Translations under genes and position numbers: made by a program
DNA from: an uncultured Eubacteriales bacterium
GTDB lineage: Bacteria > Bacillota > Clostridia > Lachnospirales > Lachnospiraceae
Direction of reading: 5' to 3'
Assembly (NCBI GenBank): GCA_902772745.1
Contig: CACYBV010000083.1
Coordinates: 1-9,008 of the forward strand
DNA length: 9,008 nt
Notes under the pieces: model-generated
Database searches by the model: none
What the model saw: the letters and a program-made list of their open reading frames with translations, nothing else
What the model was told of the DNA's origin: nothing
Shown: positions 1-6,023 of the stretch, in pieces
Layout: each line of letters starts with the position of its first letter
Position numbering within the stretch: position 1 is the stretch's first letter

Positions 1-419
1 ACTATGTGACCCAGGGCGTTTTCGAACCGATTCAGGCCATGGGGAAAATCCTGCATATTGACGAAACCCTGGTGCTTATGGACTATGCGAACAGAACAGG
101 GAACCTGATCTGCTATTCGATTGCCGGCGACTGGGTTTCGGCGCTTGGCACACAGCTCGGGCAATGGGTCAAGTTTGAGGTGGCTCCCGAAGCGAGAAAA
201 AATCATTTCACGGAATTCAATATGACAGAGGTTCCGCTCGGCGCGACCCTGTCAACGCTTCTGACAGCGGTATCCAGAGAGGAAATCGTCTACTATTATG
301 CGCTTTACGGGGCGAGTGATTTCATTGAATATACCTGGATGACGCATGAAACCGACAGCTTCTTCTATCACATTACCCAGGGCAGGCGAACCCCGGGCGG
401 AGGCATGGGCGGAAGATGA
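1..419 (+). CDS. Unrecognised protein, 3' part of a gene that starts upstream
   Basis: This open frame is already running at the left edge: the codon before the GTG at position 6 is a sense codon in the same frame, and no ribosome-binding site is visible. I therefore read it as the C-terminal about 138 residues of a longer protein rather than a gene starting at GTG. I do not recognise the family. The visible part is soluble, with no membrane segment or signal. It is rich in aromatic residues, with alternating hydrophobic stretches that suggest beta structure (ILHIDETLVLMDY, then WVKFEVAPEA). A more helical part carries YYYALYGASDF, and the tail is glycine-rich (PGGGMGGR). Its TGA stop overlaps the ATG of the next gene as ATGA, so the two are probably co-transcribed and translationally coupled. 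A role in the same envelope-related process as the next two genes is only a guess. Confidence 0.6.
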   Translation, partial: YVTQGVFEPIQAMGKILHIDETLVLMDYANRTGNLICYSIAGDWVSALGTQLGQWVKFEVAPEARKNHFTEFNMTEVPLGATLSTLLTAVSREEIVYYYALYGASDFIEYTWMTHETDSFFYHITQGRRTPGGGMGGR

Positions 420-1297
420 TGCCGCGCCGACAGCGTTCTATGAAGAAACCATATGATTACCTGATCCCGCTGTGCTGCGCCGTTCTGGTGCTGGCGCTTT
501 CGCTGGTATTTTCCCTGCAGGCGCTTACGCGGGACAGCCTGGACTATACCCTTCCCTTTGTCCGCTACGGAGGGACCTTCCGCTATCCCGACCTTCGGAT
601 CGGAAATTTCAGGCTCTCGTTTTATTGGATCATGATGATCCTGGGAACAGCCGGGATGAGCATCCTCCTGACTGCCGGGAGGAAGGACAGCGGGATCGGA
701 GCCCTGAAAACCGTAATTACGGGCATTCTTCTTGCGGTCTTCGGTTTTATCGGCGCGAAACTTCTGTACATCCTCGAAAATTTCAGAAGCGTGCTCAAAA
801 ACGGGCCGGACCTTGCGGGCGTTTCCTTTTTCGGCACTGTGTTTTTCATGCCTGCGGCGATTCCCCTGATCGCGTTGATGTTGCGTATCCCGAGGAAAGG
901 ATTTACGGATTTCTGCACGCCTGCGGGACTTCTGATGCTCTCGTTTATTCGTCTGGGCTGCTTTATGCGCGGCTGCTGTCAGGGAATAGCCGTCTGGTAC
1001 GGAAACCGGCCATGGATTGTTCCCGTGCAGCTTTTTGAGTGTGCGCTGGACCTCGGGCTGCTTGCAGTCCTGATGCTTCCCGGGGTAAAGGCTCGGTTTC
1101 GCGGTGTCCTGTACTGCCTGTTCATGGGCGGTTACGGTCTGATCCGCTTCGGTCTGGAATTTTTGCGGGACACAGACAAAACCCATTTCGGCTTTTCGAA
1201 CGGACAGCTGTTTTCCACAGCGGCTGTGCTGATTTCTGCGGTCATTCTGTTCCTTTATTTCAGGAAGCAGGCTGCATCCGGAGCGGAAAAAGTATGA
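416..1297 (+). CDS. Divergent Lgt-family (prolipoprotein diacylglyceryl transferase-like) membrane protein
   Basis: The product is a 293-residue polytopic membrane protein with about seven hydrophobic segments. Lgt enzymes move diacylglycerol from phosphatidylglycerol onto the lipobox cysteine of prolipoproteins in the cytoplasmic membrane. Lgt-like landmarks occur in the expected order: GFIGAKLLYILEN (about 110-122), GVSFFGTVFF (135-144), RLGCFMRGCCQG (179-190), PVQLFE (203-208) and RFGLEFLR (244-251). The last motif keeps the Arg/Glu pair that is important in E. coli Lgt (R239/E243). The core signature differs from classical GRIGNFINGE: Asn and Glu are both replaced by Cys, and the SFHGG histidine is Phe. 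It is therefore an Lgt relative of the GCF..GCC type, and its transferase activity is uncertain. The start is the first of two adjacent ATGs, overlapping the upstream stop, with GGAGG at 399-403. A start at 440 is possible but has a poorer ribosome site. The next gene encodes a lipoprotein and is coupled through an ATGA overlap. Confidence 0.8.
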   Translation: MMPRRQRSMKKPYDYLIPLCCAVLVLALSLVFSLQALTRDSLDYTLPFVRYGGTFRYPDLRIGNFRLSFYWIMMILGTAGMSILLTAGRKDSGIGALKTVITGILLAVFGFIGAKLLYILENFRSVLKNGPDLAGVSFFGTVFFMPAAIPLIALMLRIPRKGFTDFCTPAGLLMLSFIRLGCFMRGCCQGIAVWYGNRPWIVPVQLFECALDLGLLAVLMLPGVKARFRGVLYCLFMGGYGLIRFGLEFLRDTDKTHFGFSNGQLFSTAAVLISAVILFLYFRKQAASGAEKV

Positions 1298-1875
1298 AAC
1301 AAGAGATTCTTAGAAAAATACTGGCTGCGGGGGGGGCTCTGATCCTGATCCTGCTTTCTGCCTGCTCAGATAAAACCGCGGCGGACTTTGACTGGGATGA
1401 CGCGGTCCGGAACCACCTTTCGTCATATCATGCGGAATTCTCCGTCGAAGGCCCGCAGGAGGACCCGGAATCGGGTTTCATTCTGTATACCGCCAAAACA
1501 CAGGATGAAAATGCGATCAGCTTTACGATCGTCTGCAGCTATGCAAGATCAGAAAGCCCGCTCGGAGGGACCAGGCTGATAAAGGAAAAGCGGATAACCG
1601 ATGACTTTTACCAGAAGGTCATGGACAGGATTTCCGAACAGTACGGAGAAAAGGACCTTACAGACCTGAGTTCCGAGGAATCTGTTCAGTATCTGATTGA
1701 CGCCATCGCCCGGGCACGGGAGATGGCGGAAGCATATCACATCCATGACGTGGAAGTATATGGACCGAAAATACGTTTTACGCTTACAAACCGGGACCGG
1801 TCGTGGAATACGGAGCTTTCAGAGATGGATGAAACCCGATTTCGGGCACTGCTTCTTGAAAAACTCGGGAAGTGA
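1294..1875 (+). CDS. Small lipoprotein of unknown function
   Basis: The product is a 193-residue predicted lipoprotein. It starts with a basic n-region (MKQEILRK), a hydrophobic core rich in Ala, Gly, Leu and Ile, and the lipobox LLSAC. Lipidation would fall on C24, anchoring the protein to the outer face of the membrane. The remaining about 170 residues are hydrophilic and of mixed alpha/beta character (for example FTIVCSYARS near 75 and a helical stretch around SSEESVQYLIDAIARAREMAEAYHI). I recognise no named domain. The same frame is open further upstream, to 1039, but ATG 1294 gives a proper signal peptide and an ATGA overlap with the Lgt-like gene, so it is the better start. Codons 12-14 of the signal sequence contain a run of eight G (1329-1336). 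A strong hairpin lies shortly after the stop, so this is probably the last gene of its operon. Confidence 0.85.
   Translation: MKQEILRKILAAGGALILILLSACSDKTAADFDWDDAVRNHLSSYHAEFSVEGPQEDPESGFILYTAKTQDENAISFTIVCSYARSESPLGGTRLIKEKRITDDFYQKVMDRISEQYGEKDLTDLSSEESVQYLIDAIARAREMAEAYHIHDVEVYGPKIRFTLTNRDRSWNTELSEMDETRFRALLLEKLGK
1324..1337 (+). repeat. Homopolymer G8 tract within the lipoprotein signal peptide
   Basis: Positions 1329-1336 are eight consecutive G, in the codons for Ala-Gly-Gly in the hydrophobic core of the lipoprotein signal peptide. Loss or gain of one base would shift the frame before the lipobox cysteine and abolish the product. Runs of this length can slip during replication or be miscalled in sequencing. 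I saw no other mononucleotide run this long in a gene of the window. Confidence 0.7.
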
Positions 1876-1923
1876 TGAGGAACGTGCGGCTTTTCATTTC
1901 GTTTTACTGACAGAATTACTAAA

Positions 1924-1958
1924 GAAAAGGAGCATTCCTTTTGGATATGCTCCTTTTC
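1924..1958 (+). terminator. Intrinsic terminator of the lipoprotein operon
   Basis: A perfect 12-base inverted repeat (gaaaaggagcat at 1924-1935, its complement at 1947-1958) encloses an 11-base loop. The A-rich outer left arm and T-rich outer right arm give the A-stem-T form typical of intrinsic terminators that can work in either direction. It lies 48 bases after the lipoprotein stop, and the next plus-strand gene starts over 200 bases further on, so it most likely ends the first operon. The T tract is inside the stem rather than following it, which lowers certainty a little. Confidence 0.7.
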
Positions 1959-2173
1959 TGTCGATTTGCCGAGCCTTTTTCGGATGATCCTGTAAAACAG
2001 TGCTTACGGAACGGCGTCGGGGATATGCTACACTTGCCATAACGAAATACTGTTCTGTGCGGAAAGAACCCGGTTTGGCTTAGGACGCGGCAGAAAAGAC
2101 AGTGAAGCCGGAAAAAGGATTGCGGATTCACCGGAGCAGTGCAGTATACCTGATACGGAAAAAGGAAACATTT
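1959..2173 (+). promoter_or_regulatory. Upstream region of the PP2C-kinase operon, promoter not pinned down
   Basis: This gap of about 215 bases follows the terminator and must hold the promoter of the phosphatase-kinase operon if that operon has its own. I find only weak boxes. TATGCT (2024-2029) and TACACT (2029-2034) lack a well-spaced -35. TTGCGG (2120-2125) sits 19 bases before TATACC (2145-2150). An AAAGGAAA ribosome site at 2161-2168 precedes the ATG at 2174. No tRNA, riboswitch or convincing small gene is seen. An in-frame extension of the phosphatase to 2102 exists, but its sequence looks basic and non-coding. Confidence 0.3.
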
Positions 2174-2917
2174 ATGGAACATATCATTCGCTACTGCGGA
2201 GGCACGGATATCGGAAAGAGACGCTCCGTCAACCAGGACAATCTGTCGATGGAGGGAAAGTTTTTAAGGAAGGGCACGGAACACGAAATCTTCGGCGTCA
2301 GCGAAACGGCGGTGAAAGCACCGCTTCTTCTGGGCATATTTGACGGGATGGGCGGCGAACAGTGCGGAGAAGATGCAGCGTTCATTGCGGCGGAAAAAGC
2401 ATCGAAGACGCCGCCGGAACAGCTCGGAAGCTGCGCAAAGATACGGGGACTGTTCCTTCGAAGCAATGATGATATCTGCCGCTTTGCCGCAGAAAACGAA
2501 CTGCAGTCCGTCGGAACCACTGCAGCGGTGATGGTATTCTCCGCAGAGGAAATCCTGATCGGCTGCATCGGTGACAGCAAGATTTTTCTTGCGGAGCGGC
2601 GCGGACTCCGCCAGCTGTCGACGGATGATTCCTTTTCAATGCCGCTTGGCGGCAGAAAACCGCTGCTGACGCAGTGCCTGGGGATTCCGCCGGAGGAAAT
2701 GATGATTCAGCCGCACATCGGCAGCCTTCCTTATCGGGCTGCACAGCGCTTCCTGATCTGCTCCGACGGCCTGACGGACATGGTTCCCACTTCGGAAATC
2801 CATCGGATCCTGCGGCGAAATCCGATAGAGCAGACAGCGGAAAAACTGATTGAACGGGCCCTGATGTACGGCGGCGATGACAACATTACGGTAATTGTAT
2901 GCGAAGTGTGCAGGTAA
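2174..2917 (+). CDS. PP2C-family Ser/Thr protein phosphatase
   Basis: The product is a 247-residue stand-alone PP2C (PPM) phosphatase, a cytosolic metal-dependent enzyme that removes phosphate from Ser and Thr. The length fits bacterial Stp/PrpC enzymes. Family motifs appear in order: TDIGKRRSVNQDN (11-23), GIFDGMGGEQCGE (54-66, metal-binding D57 and G58), SVGTTAAVMVF (112-122), CIGDSKIFL (131-139), LTQCLG (165-170), FLICSDGLTDM (193-203, metal-ligand D198) and GGDDNITVIV (233-242, D236 and N237). All key acidic residues are present, so it should be active. The stretch between the NQD motif and the FDGMGG motif (24-53) is somewhat long. ATG 2174 was chosen over an upstream extension because it has AAAGGAAA at proper spacing and the catalytic domain begins at once. 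The kinase gene starts 29 bases after its stop, so this is the usual opposing kinase/phosphatase pair. Confidence 0.95.
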   Translation: MEHIIRYCGGTDIGKRRSVNQDNLSMEGKFLRKGTEHEIFGVSETAVKAPLLLGIFDGMGGEQCGEDAAFIAAEKASKTPPEQLGSCAKIRGLFLRSNDDICRFAAENELQSVGTTAAVMVFSAEEILIGCIGDSKIFLAERRGLRQLSTDDSFSMPLGGRKPLLTQCLGIPPEEMMIQPHIGSLPYRAAQRFLICSDGLTDMVPTSEIHRILRRNPIEQTAEKLIERALMYGGDDNITVIVCEVCR

Positions 2918-2946
2918 AAAACTGAAAAAGAGCGGAAGGTAAGAAG

Positions 2947-5934
2947 ATGAGTGAAGTGAATTTGCAGAATATCTGGCCGGGATGGCAGATTGTCCGAACA
3001 ATCGGACAGGGCTCTTACGGCGTGGTATACGAAGCGGTCCATGAGGAAGCCGGGATTTCGAGCCGTGCGGCCGTAAAGGTGATTTCGATTCCGCAGAACC
3101 CTTCGGAGATGGACTCCCTGCGTTCGGAGGGACTGACGGAAAGCCAGTCCAGGACCTATCTGAACGGCGTCGTGAATGAATTTGTCAGTGAAATCCAGCT
3201 GATGAATTCTTTCAAGGGCACGGAAAATATAGTCAGTGTCGAGGATTACCGTGTCATTGAAAGACAGGGTGAAATCGGCTGGGACATTTACATCCGGATG
3301 GAACTCCTGACGCCTTTTACAAAATATATCAGCGACAAAACGCTGGATGAGCAGGAAATCATCCGTCTCGGAACGGATCTGTGCACCGCGCTCGATCTGT
3401 GCGCAAAACGGAATGTTATTCACAGGGACATCAAGCCGGAAAATATTTTCGTCAATGCTTTCGGCGGCTTCAAGCTGGGCGATTTCGGAATCGCAAGGAC
3501 CCTGGAGCATACGACAGCCGGCCTGTCTCAGAAAGGGACTGTGAACTATATGGCGCCGGAAGTTTACCGGGGAACCTCCTATACTTCCAGCGTCGATATC
3601 TACTCGCTTGGCCTGGTGCTGTATTTTCTGGCCAACAACCGCAAACTTCCTTTTCTGGATGTCCGAAAAAGCCTTCACAGCCACAGCGAGCGGATGGAGG
3701 CGCTGAACCGGCGTCTCAGCGGCGAACTGCTGCCGCCTCCCTGCAATGCGTCGAAGGGCCTCAGCGAGATTATCCTGACCGCCTGCGCGCCGGATCCCCG
3801 GAAGCGATTCCGTACGGCGGCGGCGATGAAGAATGCACTGATCATGCTTCAGACGGGAAAAAAGGCGGCTGCACCGGCACCGGGGAACATGGGAACTGCA
3901 GTGAGTCGGGCGCCGGGCGTTCAGCCGGTGTATCCGGGGGCAGCGGGAGCAGTATGGCCGAATCCTGTGCCGATGCGTCAGAATCCTGCGGGAATGCAGG
4001 CAAATCCCGCAGAAGTTCAGTCAAGTCCCGCAGCAGTTCAGCCAAATCATACGGCGATGCGGCCGCAGGCGAACAGCGATAATAATCCGCAGGGAAGACT
4101 GCAGCAACAGTCCGGACCCGCGGGGATGCGGCAAAATGAACCGGATCAGCCGAAAGAGAAAAAGAAAAGGACCGGCCTGGTTGTCGGGCTGATCTGTGCG
4201 CTGGTTCTGCTTCTTGCAGGCGGCGGTTTCCTTGGGTATAAATTGTTCTTCGGCCCGAAGGAAAGCACGAAAGAAGAGCCGGTATTTGTCTCCCGGACGG
4301 AAAAAGAAAAGACAAAAGCAGCAACGGAAAAGCCGGAAATAACGGAAGAGCCGGCAGCAGCGGAATACGGGACAGAAGAGCCGCAGGAAGGCTCGACAGA
4401 AGATACGGAAACTGCGGAGGAGTATGATACGACGGAAGAACCGGTGACGGAGAAGGCGGAAACAACGGAACCGGCGACGGAAGAGCCGGAAACGGAGAAG
4501 GCGACGGAAGAGCTGGAAACGGAGCCGACGACGGAAGAGCCGGAAACGGAGCCGACAACTTCAGCAGATGAAAGGGAATCTGAAGAGGAATTGGACACTC
4601 CGAACGATACTGCATCCGAAAATGAAGAAACAGCAGCAGAGGATGTTCTGGATCTGGCCAAGCTGAGCCCGAAGGAATCCTATGGATTATCAACGGAAAT
4701 GGCCGACTACTATTCGGACGGAATGAACTGGAAGGGCTCGACCATGCTTGCCGGTGAATACTCACATAACGGATATGTGATATATTCTCTCGGCGGAGAA
4801 TATGTCAGGCTGCACCTGATTTATGCATGCAACCGGGGCACAGAGTATTCGGATTTTACCGGTCATATAAAAATATGGAATGCGAAAGACAGTTCCAAAC
4901 TGCTGTACAATGCAGAAATCCATCCGAGAGATGACGCCAAAGAAATTAATATCGACATCACCGGGATAAGTGAAATCGGAGTAGAATATAATCCTGGAAA
5001 AAATGGGACGGTAATGCTGAAAGACCTTATTGCAGTCAGGGACCCGGAAACTGAGATTCGCCGCACCAATATGCTGGAATTGCCGGAAGTCCGTATGTTT
5101 TCGAAAGAAGATTCCGAGATAGGCAGAAACAGACAGATAAACGCAGTGAGGAATGATTATGAATCCGACGGTATGAACTGGAAAGGAGCGATTACCCTTT
5201 ACGGCGATAGTTCATATGACGGCTATACAGTGTTTTATCTTGGCGGTGAATATAAAAAACTGCACCTGATCTACGCCTGCAACAGGGACGCGGCATATTC
5301 AGACTATCGTGGAACAATTGAAATATCTGATACAAAGGGCCGGTTATTATACAAAGCCGAGGTGCATCCGAGGGATTGTGCGAAAGAAATCAATATCGAT
5401 GTCACCGGAGTTTATGCATTTATGATAAAGTATAATCCGCTGGATGAGGGAACGATTATGCTCAAGGACCTGGGAGCGGCCAAAGACCCGGACCAGGAAA
5501 TAGAAAAAACAAATGTACTGGATTTGCCGGAAGAATATGTGTTTGCGGACGAAAAAGCCGAGATCGGAAGAGTGCGTCAGGCAAATGTTCTCAGAAACGA
5601 TTATGAAGCCGACGGCATAAACTGGAAAGGATCGATCACACTGTACGGGGATGATTACAATACCGGCTGTACGGTATATTATCTCGGCGGGAAATACACA
5701 ACGCTGCATCTTTCTTACACCTGTTACAAAGACGCAGCATATACAGAGTATAATGGGAGGCTTCTGATAGATGACCCGGAAAAAAACAGGGAACTGTATA
5801 AATCAGATGTCAATCCGAAAAACCCGATGAAAGAGATAGAAATTGATGTTTCAGGAGCGAATTATCTCAGAATAGAATATGATCCATTGGGTGAGGGAAC
5901 CCTGCTTCTGAACAATATGACCGCAGTCAAATAA
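2947..5934 (+). CDS. Transmembrane Ser/Thr protein kinase with three NPCBM-like extracellular repeats
   Basis: The product is a 995-residue one-pass membrane receptor kinase. The cytoplasmic Hanks-type kinase domain (about 10-300) has the glycine loop GQGSYG (20-25), the ATP lysine K44 in AAVKV, a helix-C glutamate near 78 or 82, HRDIKPEN (159-166, catalytic D161), DFG (179-181) and MAPE (202-205). T198 lies in the activation segment. Residues 309-402 form a Pro/Ala/Gln/Asn linker with heptad repeats. KEKKKR (403-408) precedes a single membrane helix (about 409-435), placing the C-terminus outside. A Thr/Glu-rich stalk (about 439-566) follows, then three copies of a domain of about 115 residues (586-700, 735-848, 883-995). 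Each copy runs from DGxNWKG through YxLGGxYxxLHL to an IxIDVTG strand pattern, resembling NPCBM/NEW2 modules. PASTA repeats are absent. GGAAGG at 2934-2939 serves ATG 2947. The likely role is sensing a surface or glycan ligand and phosphorylating cytosolic targets, opposed by the adjacent PP2C. Confidence 0.93.
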   Translation: MSEVNLQNIWPGWQIVRTIGQGSYGVVYEAVHEEAGISSRAAVKVISIPQNPSEMDSLRSEGLTESQSRTYLNGVVNEFVSEIQLMNSFKGTENIVSVEDYRVIERQGEIGWDIYIRMELLTPFTKYISDKTLDEQEIIRLGTDLCTALDLCAKRNVIHRDIKPENIFVNAFGGFKLGDFGIARTLEHTTAGLSQKGTVNYMAPEVYRGTSYTSSVDIYSLGLVLYFLANNRKLPFLDVRKSLHSHSERMEALNRRLSGELLPPPCNASKGLSEIILTACAPDPRKRFRTAAAMKNALIMLQTGKKAAAPAPGNMGTAVSRAPGVQPVYPGAAGAVWPNPVPMRQNPAGMQANPAEVQSSPAAVQPNHTAMRPQANSDNNPQGRLQQQSGPAGMRQNEPDQPKEKKKRTGLVVGLICALVLLLAGGGFLGYKLFFGPKESTKEEPVFVSRTEKEKTKAATEKPEITEEPAAAEYGTEEPQEGSTEDTETAEEYDTTEEPVTEKAETTEPATEEPETEKATEELETEPTTEEPETEPTTSADERESEEELDTPNDTASENEETAAEDVLDLAKLSPKESYGLSTEMADYYSDGMNWKGSTMLAGEYSHNGYVIYSLGGEYVRLHLIYACNRGTEYSDFTGHIKIWNAKDSSKLLYNAEIHPRDDAKEINIDITGISEIGVEYNPGKNGTVMLKDLIAVRDPETEIRRTNMLELPEVRMFSKEDSEIGRNRQINAVRNDYESDGMNWKGAITLYGDSSYDGYTVFYLGGEYKKLHLIYACNRDAAYSDYRGTIEISDTKGRLLYKAEVHPRDCAKEINIDVTGVYAFMIKYNPLDEGTIMLKDLGAAKDPDQEIEKTNVLDLPEEYVFADEKAEIGRVRQANVLRNDYEADGINWKGSITLYGDDYNTGCTVYYLGGKYTTLHLSYTCYKDAAYTEYNGRLLIDDPEKNRELYKSDVNPKNPMKEIEIDVSGANYLRIEYDPLGEGTLLLNNMTAVK
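3976..4059 (+). repeat. Four 21-bp degenerate tandem repeats in the kinase linker
   Basis: Four successive 21-base units encode RQNPAGM, QANPAEV, QSSPAAV and QPNHTAM (residues 344-371) in the cytoplasmic linker between kinase domain and membrane. The units share a Gln-x-x-Pro-Ala core. They have diverged at the DNA level, so this looks like an old expansion rather than a fresh one. The linker is expected to be disordered. Confidence 0.7.
4474..4554 (+). repeat. Three near-identical 27-bp tandem repeats in the Thr/Glu stalk
   Basis: Copies lie at 4474-4500, 4501-4527 and 4528-4554 and differ by only a few bases. They encode ATEEPETEK, ATEELETEP and TTEEPETEP (residues 510-536) in the extracellular Thr/Glu-rich stalk just outside the membrane. 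Looser versions of the same acgga-gag units extend over about 4260-4560. High identity between copies suggests recent expansion and possible length variation between strains. Confidence 0.8.
4702..5931 (+). repeat. Three protein-level domain repeats in the kinase ectodomain (NPCBM-like)
   Basis: The unit spacing is about 148 residues. Copies begin at YYSDGMNWKG (about 588), YESDGMNWKG (738) and YEADGINWKG (886). The linkers between copies are conserved too (KTNVLDLPE-type and EIGRxRQ-type segments). Copies 1 and 2 share LHLIYACNR exactly, while copy 3 is more diverged (LHLSYTCYK). The strand pattern and the closing IDVTG/IDVSG segment match what I know of NPCBM/NEW2 domains, found on clostridial glycoside hydrolases and surface proteins. 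The domain name is inferred from pattern, not from a profile search. Confidence 0.75.
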
Positions 5935-6023
5935 AACACAGGGATTTGATTCAGAAACACTTTTTAGTAATCCGGGTCATCCTGACGGCTTTCAGTTTGA
6001 TTCCCGGAAGGGAGGAAAGAAAA

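Noticed and set aside
1039..1293. N-terminal extension of the lipoprotein frame
   Set aside because: It overlaps the Lgt-like gene out of frame and would bury the signal peptide; ATG 1294 gives a normal lipoprotein start.
2024..2150. Candidate promoters for the PP2C-kinase operon
   Set aside because: The -10-like boxes (TATGCT, TACACT, TATACC) lack a matching -35 at 16-18 bases, so none is called as a promoter.
2731..3684. 317-codon open frame on the minus strand
   Set aside because: It lies antisense to the PP2C end and kinase catalytic domain, both of which carry full family motifs. It has no ribosome site or recognisable domain and is a codon-bias shadow.
3842..4765. 307-codon Pro/Ser-rich open frame on the minus strand
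   Set aside because: Its repetitive proline-rich sequence is the reverse reading of the kinase linker and Thr/Glu stalk, so low complexity alone explains it.
5935..6023. Possible terminator in the gap after the kinase
   Set aside because: Only a six-pair tccggg/cccgga match with a long loop and no T tract is visible, so co-transcription with the next gene is the simpler reading.
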